Shown here: positions 57,737 through 64,000 of the stretch, piece after piece | Numbering within the stretch: the stretch's first letter is position 1 | Layout of the letters: each line of letters begins with the position of its first letter | NCBI RefSeq assembly: GCF_001567585.1 | Contig: NZ_LRQV01000002.1 | Span: 1-64,000 of the forward strand | Direction of reading: 5' to 3' | DNA: 64,000 bases | DNA from: Micromonospora rosaria | GTDB lineage: Bacteria > Actinomycetota > Actinomycetes > Mycobacteriales > Micromonosporaceae | Made by a program: the position numbers and the translations under genes | The notes under the pieces: generated by a model | Database searches by the model: none | Seen by the model: only the letters and a program-made list of their open reading frames with translations | What the model was told of the DNA's origin: nothing

Positions 57737-57742
57737 TAACCT
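57737..57742 (+). promoter_or_regulatory. TAACCT -10 box, leaderless start of the LAL gene
   Basis: Six nt (CTTCCT) before ATG 57749. Confidence 0.45.
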
Positions 57743-57748
57743 CTTCCT

Positions 57749-59959
57749 ATGGAGCGTGCGTGGCCGTTCGTGCAGCGCCAGGCGGAGCTGCATTCGATCG
57801 AGGCCGTCCTTCGCAACGGCGCCGGCTGCGGCATTCTGCTGGCCGGTCCGGCCGGAGTGGGAAAGACCAGGCTGGCCCGCGAGGTGGTCGGGCGGGCGGA
57901 AGGACGGGGCGTCACCACCCGCTGGGTCGTCGGTGCCCTCTCCTCACGCGGGCTCGCGCTCGGCGCCTTCGCAGGGCTGCTCGGTGATCTGCGCGGTGAC
58001 CCGACCGGGCTCGTGACCGAAGCCCTGCGCGGGTTCCTGTCGGGTGCGAGGGACGGTCAGGTGCTCCTCGGAGTCGACGATGCCCATCTCCTGGACGACA
58101 CGTCGGCGCTCCTCGTCCATCAGCTCGCCGTGCAGGGCGTGGCCGTGGTGGTGGCCACCGTACGGACCGGCGAACCGGTGCCGGACCTCGTCGGGCGCCT
58201 GTGGAATGACGGTCACCTTGAGCGGTTCGAGGTGGGGCCCCTCGGGCAGCGGCAGACCGCATCGTTGCTGGAGGAGTTCCTGGGCGGCCCGGTGGAGCGG
58301 ACGACCGTGGGCCGGGTGTGGGAGGTCGCCCGAGGCAACCTGTTGTACCTACGGCACTTCGTCGCCGGGGAGGTCGAGGCCCGCCGGCTGCAGCCGGTCC
58401 GGGGGATCTGGCGGTGGTCCGGTGGTGCGTCGATGTCACCCGGGCTGACGGATCTGGTGACGACCCGGATGGGCGAGTTGACCGGCCCGGCGGCCCTGGT
58501 GGTCGACGTCCTCGCCCTCGCGGAACCGCTGGAGGTCGGCCTGCTCGCCGGGCTCACCGACGCCTCGGCGGTCGAACGGGCCGAGGAGTCCGGCCTCATC
58601 CGGGTCGAGGAGGCGGGGCGACGGCTCGAAGCCAGGTTGGCGCACCCCCTCTTCGGCGAGGCCAGGCGAGTCCGGATGGGGACCCTGCGGGCGCGGCGGT
58701 TACGCGGACGGGTCAGCCAGGCGCTCGCCGAGGCCGGGTGCGACCAGGCCGACGACCTCCTCCGGCGCGCCGTGTTGGCCCTGGACTCGGACCTCGCGCC
58801 GGACTGGCGGCTCCTGGTCGAGGCGGGTCGCCGCGCCGGACAGTTGTGCGACCTGCCCACGGCGGTACGGCTCGGGCGAGCGGCAGAGGCGGCGGGCGGC
58901 GGTTTCGAGGCAGCGATGATCGCGATGGGTGCCTTCAACGGGCTGAGTCGTCCGTCCACCGCCGACTTCGCGGCGCTGACGGCGGCTGCCGGGACGGACG
59001 CGGACCTGGTCCGGGCCACGGTGGCGCGGGCCATCGACCTGGCCTGGATGGCGTCACGACCGGCCGAGGCGGAGGCGCTCCTCGATGCCGCCGAGTCCCA
59101 GACCTCCGGGGAGGAGGCCCACCGGCAGCTCATGGCGCTACGCGCGCTGTTCAACGGTCAGCTTGCCCGCCCACACCGGGCCATCGAGGCCGCCGTGACG
59201 GCACTCGCCTCGCCGCTGCTGCCCGACGAAGCCGTCCTTCTCGCCACGACCGGGTACATCACCGGGCTGGCCACCGTCGGCCGGGCCGACGAACTCGCTC
59301 CCCTGGTGACTGTTGGAGTGGCGGCGGCGGGCCGCGCCGCGCAGTACGCCTTCCTCCAGTTCCCGCTGACCGCCACGCGGCTGCTCGGCCTGCGCCTGGC
59401 GGGCCACCTCGGAGAGGCCACGGACGTGGCGCGGGAGTGCTGGGAGTCGGTCCAGGGCCTGGAGCTTCCGACGGCGATCGCCAGCGTACTGATGGGAGAC
59501 GTGCTCCTGGCCCGGGGTCGGCCGGTCAGCGCCCTACGGTGGCTGCGTGAGGCCTACGCGCGACTCGAGCCGTTCGACCACGCCGGTGGCTTCGAACACG
59601 TCTGTCTGATCCCACTGATCCGCGCACTGGCTCTCACCGGTGACCTGACGGCCGCAGCGGAGGCATCGGCGACCCTGCGCGCCCGGGAGCACCCCATGAT
59701 GCGGTTCCTCCGGCCGGACCTGCTGCTGTCGCAGGCTGCGTTGGCTGCGGCTCAGGGCCTGGCGAGCAGGGCGGGGTCGCCCTCGCCTGGGAGGCCGCCT
59801 CGGTGGCGGCGGCAACCGGACAGTCCGCTCACGAGGTCCTGGCCCTGCACACGGCGACGTGTCTGGGCGACCGGTCGACCGTCGGGCGGCTCACCGTGTT
59901 GGCCCGTCGGGTGGACGGCCCACGCGCGCAGGCCGCCGCCGTCCACGCCACCGCGCTGA
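57749..59959 (+). CDS. LAL-type LuxR regulator, 5' part (frameshifted)
   Basis: 736 codons up to a premature stop. The N-terminal AAA domain is clear: Walker A GILLAGPAGVGKTRLAREVV, Walker B VLLGVDDAHLLDD, sensor region VVVATVRTGEPVP. A long helical TPR-like middle follows (VRATVARAIDLAWMASRPAE, LLATTGYITGLATVGRADEL). From about 59760 the reading frame loses homology (SRAGSPSPGRPPRWRRQPDS) while frame 1 continues with ALAWEAASVAAATGQSAHEV. So the true product should be ~890 residues ending in the HTH at 59803-60432. A single-base loss near 59757-59765, or a sequencing error, splits it. The start is leaderless. Confidence 0.85.
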   Translation: MERAWPFVQRQAELHSIEAVLRNGAGCGILLAGPAGVGKTRLAREVVGRAEGRGVTTRWVVGALSSRGLALGAFAGLLGDLRGDPTGLVTEALRGFLSGARDGQVLLGVDDAHLLDDTSALLVHQLAVQGVAVVVATVRTGEPVPDLVGRLWNDGHLERFEVGPLGQRQTASLLEEFLGGPVERTTVGRVWEVARGNLLYLRHFVAGEVEARRLQPVRGIWRWSGGASMSPGLTDLVTTRMGELTGPAALVVDVLALAEPLEVGLLAGLTDASAVERAEESGLIRVEEAGRRLEARLAHPLFGEARRVRMGTLRARRLRGRVSQALAEAGCDQADDLLRRAVLALDSDLAPDWRLLVEAGRRAGQLCDLPTAVRLGRAAEAAGGGFEAAMIAMGAFNGLSRPSTADFAALTAAAGTDADLVRATVARAIDLAWMASRPAEAEALLDAAESQTSGEEAHRQLMALRALFNGQLARPHRAIEAAVTALASPLLPDEAVLLATTGYITGLATVGRADELAPLVTVGVAAAGRAAQYAFLQFPLTATRLLGLRLAGHLGEATDVARECWESVQGLELPTAIASVLMGDVLLARGRPVSALRWLREAYARLEPFDHAGGFEHVCLIPLIRALALTGDLTAAAEASATLRAREHPMMRFLRPDLLLSQAALAAAQGLASRAGSPSPGRPPRWRRQPDSPLTRSWPCTRRRVWATGRPSGGSPCWPVGWTAHARRPPPSTPPR

Positions 59960-60432
59960 ACTCGAACGATGGCGACGCCATCCAGGCGGCATCGGACCTG
60001 CTGGAAGGAATGGGAGACCTGTTGGCCGCCGCTGACGCAGCCGCACAGGCGACGGTCGTGTACCGCAGGGCGCAGCAGCGCGGGGCGGCGTACCAGGCGG
60101 AGGCGCGGGTACGACGGCTGATCGGAAGCTGCGAGGGAATCGGGACTCCCACGACGAGCGGCGTGATCCACCAGCTCCCCCTCACCGACCGGGAACGGGA
60201 GATCGGCACCTTGGCCGGGCAGGGCATGTCCAACCGGGACATCGCCCAGCGGCTGACCCTGTCGGTGCGTACCGTCGAAAACCATCTGTACCGAATCAAT
60301 GCCAAACTGGGCATCAGCCGTCGCACGGAACTCGCCGACCTTCTGGTCGGCAGCGTCCCAGGCGGCACCTCCATCGCTGAACCATTTCCTCGACCCGATC
60401 AGTCGACCATCAGCAATCGGCGGGGTCGCTGA
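59803..60432 (+). CDS. LuxR HTH part of the same frameshifted regulator
   Basis: 209 codons, not an independent gene in my view. It continues the helical domain (HEVLALHTATCLGDRSTVGR) and ends in the GerE/LuxR helix-turn-helix: LTDREREIGTLAGQGMSNRD, then IAQRLTLSVRTVENHLYRIN and GISRRTELADLL. Without it the upstream protein cannot bind DNA. The GTG at 59803 is only the first usable codon in this frame. The pair would form one LAL regulator if the frame were restored. Confidence 0.75.
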   Translation: MAAATGQSAHEVLALHTATCLGDRSTVGRLTVLARRVDGPRAQAAAVHATALNSNDGDAIQAASDLLEGMGDLLAAADAAAQATVVYRRAQQRGAAYQAEARVRRLIGSCEGIGTPTTSGVIHQLPLTDREREIGTLAGQGMSNRDIAQRLTLSVRTVENHLYRINAKLGISRRTELADLLVGSVPGGTSIAEPFPRPDQSTISNRRGR

Positions 60433-60476
60433 ACCCGACAGGCGACAGCCCCGTCCACAGATGCTGACCGGTGCTC

Positions 60477-60620
60477 AGGAAACCGATGCTCTGCCCCCTG
60501 AGCTACGGGGGCGCGAGGGCCTTCTCGCGACCTGCGGTGGCAGGGCGTGCCCCGTGTTGACCCACGCACTCCCGCATCGCCCGGGGCTCTGTTCTCCCAG
60601 CCGGGACCACACCACGAGCA
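60477..60620. repeat. direct repeat, right copy: tRNA-Arg 5' half fragment
   Basis: Begins at the anticodon equivalent (AGGAAACCGATGCTCT), includes the 5' half of tRNA-Arg with A-to-G change (CTGCCCCCTGAGCTACGGGG), and continues into the same upstream sequence as at 49309-49430. The 3' half of the tRNA is absent, so it is not a functional tRNA. Confidence 0.85.
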
Positions 60621-60882
60621 GAGAGGTCTCCGTTGCCGAGACAGACCCCCGGTCAGGCCGGGTTCGGCCGAGGGTGGCGTCCGCCGGGGGAGTCTCTGCG
60701 CGAGTTCGGAAGGCGCCAGCGGCCCGCTGTCCGGTCTTGGGTCCGTCCACAGCGGGGAGTCGCCACCCCGGCGCCACGCGGATCAACTCTTCTCTGGTTT
60801 CAATGGCGCGGTCGCACTCATGGAAGCCGATTGCCGATAGTGTTCTCTACCACACTGCCCGCACGCCCTGAAGGGATCCGCC
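60621..60882. other. short gene-free spacer
   Basis: About 260 bp before the LPVTG gene with the probable promoter of that gene near 60800-60860 (CTCTTCTCTGGTTTCAATGG). Short frames here have no recognisable domain. Confidence 0.4.
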
Positions 60883-62118
60883 ATGAGCTGTGGTCGTCGG
60901 CGGCTGTCGCGAACTGTCGCCGCCGCGCTGCTCTTCCTCGCCGGGGTGGCTGTCCCCGCCGGTCCCGCCGAGGCGGCGAAGAGGGGTCCGGACCTGGCGG
61001 TCGACGCGTCCGGGACCACGATCCCGCTGGGGGTCGAGAGGAAGGTCGCCTATCTGAAGATCAGCAACCTGGGCGACGAGACTCCGGGCGACGTCGTCGT
61101 CAGGGTCCACCAGCCGCCGCACGGCCCCGAACCCCTACCGGTCGCCCTGCTCTGGCATTCAGGTGTGGGCGAGTGCGACGGCGATTTCGGGGGGTTCTAC
61201 TGCCGACTGTTACCGGAGTTGATTCCGGGGCCGGGCGAGACCATCGACGTTCCCGTCGACGCAACCGTCTACGGGGCTGCGGAGCCCTACGAGGGCAGAT
61301 TCGAAGTCTCGGTCACCATCGGGCCGGAGAAGGACGCGAATCCGGCCGACAACACCAGATGGTTCCCGCTGGTGCTGGTCGACCAGCCCAGTGCCGACCT
61401 CTCGGTGGTCGCCCGAGACGTGAAGAAGTCGGTGCGGATCGGCGCTGACGGCACGCCTGAGCCCACCGGGACGCTGAACCCGGGTGAGACGGGTGCGGTG
61501 TGGCACACCGTCGCCAACCAGGGCCGGAAGGCGGTCAGCGGAGTGCGGGTCACGCTGCGCCTGCCCAAGGGGGTGACCTTCACCAGGCAGCCGACCCAGT
61601 GTGTGCTCGCCGATGCCGGGCGGTCGGCGGTCTGCACCTACGAGAGCCTCACCCTCGTGCCGGCCGCCGAGGACACCGATCCGAACGACACGATCTACTC
61701 GGCGGTCGAGCTGTACAACCTGGTGACGACTGCGGCATCCGCCACCGCGCCGGCGACGTTGCGGGGCGGCACCGTGCAGGTGGAGGGCCTCGCCGAGCGG
61801 TCTCCGAACGACCGCGCCAAGGCTGCGCGGACCGATCTGCCCGGGAACGCCGTCGCCGTACGGGTGGCCGACGCGGACCACAGCGACAATCAGGACGGGT
61901 TCGCCGTGCTGCTGGCCGCGAAGGGCGACGGCGGCGACGGCGGCGATGGTGGCGGTGACGGCGACGGTGACGGCGGGTTGCCGGTCACTGGGCCGCAGGC
62001 CGGGCTGATCGGCGGCATCGGCGTCGCGGCGCTGGCGGCCGGAGGCCTGTTGTTCCTCGCTGCCCGGCGTCGCCGGATGACCCTGGTGGTCCCCGTGGAC
62101 GAGAGCTCAGCAGGCTGA
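60883..62118 (+). CDS. cell-wall-anchored surface protein (LPxTG)
   Basis: 411 residues, ATG with AAGGGA upstream. Signal peptide (RTVAAALLFLAGVAVPAGPA). Two immunoglobulin-like/DUF11-like modules: PDLAVDASGTTIPLGVERKV to about residue 165, and ADLSVVARDVKKSVRIGADG onward, with cysteines in WHSGVGECDGDFGGFYCRLL and RQPTQCVLADAGRSAVCTYE. Then a Gly/Asp repeat (DGGDGGDGGGDGDGDGG), LPVTG, a hydrophobic helix and a basic tail. LPVTG followed by helix and Arg cluster is a sortase signal, so the protein should be covalently attached to peptidoglycan. No sortase gene is adjacent. Confidence 0.88.
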   Translation: MSCGRRRLSRTVAAALLFLAGVAVPAGPAEAAKRGPDLAVDASGTTIPLGVERKVAYLKISNLGDETPGDVVVRVHQPPHGPEPLPVALLWHSGVGECDGDFGGFYCRLLPELIPGPGETIDVPVDATVYGAAEPYEGRFEVSVTIGPEKDANPADNTRWFPLVLVDQPSADLSVVARDVKKSVRIGADGTPEPTGTLNPGETGAVWHTVANQGRKAVSGVRVTLRLPKGVTFTRQPTQCVLADAGRSAVCTYESLTLVPAAEDTDPNDTIYSAVELYNLVTTAASATAPATLRGGTVQVEGLAERSPNDRAKAARTDLPGNAVAVRVADADHSDNQDGFAVLLAAKGDGGDGGDGGGDGDGDGGLPVTGPQAGLIGGIGVAALAAGGLLFLAARRRRMTLVVPVDESSAG

Positions 62119-62354
62119 TCCGCCTTGTCTGCCGGTGGTCGGGAGCGTGGATCCCAGGTCGCAGCTGTGGTGTACGGCCGGGCCGGGCACACCGAGCCAG
62201 GGTCGCGTGCGGCATCGCGCGCCGCCCTCGGTGGCAGGCCCCGCCCGCAGGCAGGTCGAGGATGGTGGTCAGCGCGTACTTTCCTGGGTCTTTCCGGGCA
62301 TCGAGCGCGTCCGGCGCTGCGGACACGACCCACCCGGGACCGCACCGCGCCGCC

Positions 62355-63185
62355 TCAACCGATGCCGTCGACGGCCGCCCTGAGTGCGTTGATCGACGGA
62401 TCCCAACTGAAGTTCAGGACGGGGATTCCGGACGCGCCGGCGTTGCTCTCCCCGCCCAGGACCACGGCCCGCGGTTTACCGGTGCCCTGCGGGACCACGA
62501 GGTACCAGTTGCCCCTCACGTTGGCGATGAACACTTCATCTACCTCCTGGTCAGGCGGGTTCGGGTTGGTGGCGTCCCCGACGTGGTTCTCGAAATCCAC
62601 CGTCGCGCGGAAGTTCGTCGGACTGCCGGTGCTCAGCCAGAGACTCGTGTGCACATGCGGGCCGACACCGCGGTCGCTGCCGTGCGCCGAGGCGCCGGAG
62701 TACGCGATCGTCTGACCTCGGGACACCCGTTGACCGGTGGAGACGGTGATCGTCGACAGGTGCAGGTGCCGGGTGTAGTTGCCGTCATCATGGGCCATCC
62801 CGACGACGCGCCCCGCCGCGGTGGAGTTGTCGGTCTTCACGAAACGGATCGTGCCGTTCGCCGCGGCCATGACGGGAGTACCGGTTCCGACCGCATAGTC
62901 GGTGCCCGGCTCGCCCGAGGGCGGCGTCCGGTTCCGGTGGTCCTGCCAGGAGCTGGAGATCCTGACCTGTCCGCACGGTCGCTGATAGCCGCCAGCAGCC
63001 TGAGCGGCGCCGGGCAACAGCGCGAAGGCGGCCGACACCCCGGAGGCGGCCAACGCGGCGCCGGTGATGAACCCCCGTCTCGACAGTGCCCGCAGATAGG
63101 CGACGCCGCCGAGATCCTCGGGCCGCAGATCGCCGTGACCGAGGTCCGGAGGAGGATCAGGGCGGGGCTCCCCGCTGAGGATCAT
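62355..63185 (-). CDS. Tat-exported M23 family metallopeptidase
   Basis: 276 residues. Twin-arginine signal: LSRRGFITGAALAASG after a ~30-residue n-region. The peptidase domain has the LytM/M23 zinc ligands His/Asp in a GTDYAVGTGTPV context and the HxH motif in GVGPHVHTSLW, with RHLHLSTI between. The remainder ends DGIG. It would cleave peptidoglycan cross-bridges or peptide chains outside the membrane. TAGATT lies 6 nt before ATG 63185, giving a leaderless message. The Tat system (tatB at 20420) is the likely route. Confidence 0.9.
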   Translation of the reverse strand: MILSGEPRPDPPPDLGHGDLRPEDLGGVAYLRALSRRGFITGAALAASGVSAAFALLPGAAQAAGGYQRPCGQVRISSSWQDHRNRTPPSGEPGTDYAVGTGTPVMAAANGTIRFVKTDNSTAAGRVVGMAHDDGNYTRHLHLSTITVSTGQRVSRGQTIAYSGASAHGSDRGVGPHVHTSLWLSTGSPTNFRATVDFENHVGDATNPNPPDQEVDEVFIANVRGNWYLVVPQGTGKPRAVVLGGESNAGASGIPVLNFSWDPSINALRAAVDGIG

Positions 63186-63191
63186 CGATAC

Positions 63192-63197
63192 AATCTA
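63192..63197 (-). promoter_or_regulatory. TAGATT -10 box, leaderless start of the M23 gene
   Basis: Six nt before ATG 63185 on the minus strand. Confidence 0.5.
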
Positions 63198-63297
63198 GGG
63201 CTGCTCCCGTTCGCGGGCAAGGGTCCGGCCTGCCAGCTCACGCCAGGAACCTCACCAGGTCACTACCGGATCGGCCGCCGGCACCGGCCCCGACAGG

Positions 63298-64000
63298 TCA
63301 GACGCGGCGCAGGACCAGGGTCACGAAGCCCAGGATGTGCCGGTACCCGCGTAGCCACTGGTCACGGTGTTGCCGAGCGGCGGCGAGCGCCTCGGCGGCG
63401 TCCGGATGACCGGGGTTGTCCAGCGCCCACCCGGTGAGCGAGCCGATCCACGACCATTCGTAGTCGTCCCACTCGGCGGCGTCGCTGACGTGGGCGTACA
63501 CCGGCGTCCACCCGGCCTGCTCGGCGGCGTCGACCAGACCGGCGAGGTCGGTCAGGTCCGCCGGCTCCGCGTCGAGCGCCGCGAGCGCCTCCGGGGTCGG
63601 CGGGACCTGCCAGAAGCCCTCACCGACCAGCAGGACGCCGTCGGCGTTCACGTGTCGACCGGCCCCCTCCAGCGTCCCGCCGAACCCGCCGAAGGCGTGG
63701 GTCGACCCGACGCACAGGACCAGGTCGTAGTCGCCGTCCGGCACGTACGTCCGGGCGTCCCGCTGGTGCGGCGTGAACCGGTCGGCGAGTCCGCGTTCGG
63801 CGGCGGCGGTGACGGCGTTCTCAAGCGCGTACGGGCTGATGTCCACGCCGTCGGCATGCCCGTCGGGGTAGTGGGCCAGGGCCTGCAGCGCCCAGGCTCC
63901 CGCTCCGCAGCCGAGGTCCAGGACACGCGCCGCCGGCTGCCGGTCCGCCCGGCGCAGGAGCCGGTTCATGGTGACCCCGGAGATCGGGGCGGCGACCGGG
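63298..64000 (-). CDS. class I SAM-dependent methyltransferase, partial
   Basis: The frame continues through the right edge, so the N-terminus is missing. An ATG at 63969 is inside the family's conserved N-terminal part (PVAAPISGVTMNRLLRRADR), so the true start is outside. Motif I VLDLGCGAGAWALQALAHYP, GVDISPYALENAV, DLVLCVGSTHAFGGFGGTLE and GVLLVGEGFWQVPPTPEAL are standard. It resembles the methyltransferase at 37482. Substrate unknown. Confidence 0.88.
   Translation of the reverse strand, partial: PVAAPISGVTMNRLLRRADRQPAARVLDLGCGAGAWALQALAHYPDGHADGVDISPYALENAVTAAAERGLADRFTPHQRDARTYVPDGDYDLVLCVGSTHAFGGFGGTLEGAGRHVNADGVLLVGEGFWQVPPTPEALAALDAEPADLTDLAGLVDAAEQAGWTPVYAHVSDAAEWDDYEWSWIGSLTGWALDNPGHPDAAEALAAARQHRDQWLRGYRHILGFVTLVLRRV

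Noticed and set aside
60477..60516. Second tRNA-Arg
   Set aside because: Only the 5' half is present; it cannot fold into a tRNA.
1..64000. CRISPR arrays, rRNA genes, integrase or prophage structural genes
   Set aside because: No regularly spaced repeats, no rRNA-like sequence and no recombinase or phage morphogenesis domain was seen on either strand.

Overview
This is a very GC-rich, densely coded actinobacterial chromosome segment, most likely from the Micromonosporaceae (Micromonospora or a close relative). The evidence is codon use dominated by G/C in third position, many GTG starts, TANNNT -10 boxes placed directly before start codons, typical actinobacterial families (DUF3117, DUF6758, Rv2578c-type radical SAM, DUF4190, PaaX, LAL regulators) and an interspersed GTTAACAGGGGCCCCTTC repeat that I associate with Micromonospora. 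The genus call is inference.

1-17 kb: a SigE-family sigma factor running off the left edge, a PH-domain membrane protein, a DUF6758 protein, a SpoU rRNA/tRNA methyltransferase, and thioredoxin with a candidate SigR/SigH-type promoter. A membrane pair follows (small anchored protein plus HTTM protein) facing a DCC-family thiol oxidoreductase, then a radical SAM gene with a 334-codon intein inside its Fe-S cysteine motif. Two Pro/Gly-rich DUF4190 proteins, two SDRs, a VOC protein, an EamA transporter, a HAD hydrolase with a heptad-repeat tail and a PhzF protein complete the block.

17-32 kb: a conserved actinobacterial core block resembling M. tuberculosis Rv1207-Rv1232c (gene order recalled, not searched). 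It holds an MgtE-N/CBS protein, DUF1003, Mrp, TatB, an HtrA-like protease, an O-methyltransferase, leucyl aminopeptidase, DUF3117, Tag glycosylase, a DivIVA-like protein and a FolP2-type protein. A PaaX/enoyl-CoA hydratase/SDR set is inserted. gpgS, glgA/glgC and sigE-rseA are absent from the expected places. An orphan nuoA closes the block.

32-48 kb: korAB (2-oxoacid:ferredoxin oxidoreductase), a K+ channel with RCK domain, a ClgR-like regulator, a methyltransferase, ClpP, an MFS exporter, a quinone-reductase-like enzyme and a TauE/SafE transporter. Two secreted proteins that look like part of plant-polymer degradation follow, each with a candidate LacI-type palindrome in its promoter region: a DUF1996 protein and a PHB-depolymerase-like esterase with a CBM2. 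A second PaaX-like regulator ends this part.

48-60.6 kb: accessory DNA. A lower-GC coiled-coil gene sits beside tRNA-Arg(CCU). The 5' half of this tRNA plus about 120 bp of upstream DNA recurs in diverged form at 60.5 kb, so about 11.2 kb is bracketed by direct repeats. Inside are a TetR-controlled alcohol dehydrogenase, a formaldehyde-dehydrogenase-like enzyme with a membrane/SRPBCC protein, a GIY-YIG protein, a MerR-like regulator, a small secreted protein and a frameshifted LAL regulator. Wreckage of a glycosyltransferase, a transposase and a sigma factor lies between them. No integrase was seen.

60.9-64 kb: an LPVTG-anchored surface protein, a Tat-exported M23 peptidase and a methyltransferase cut by the right edge.
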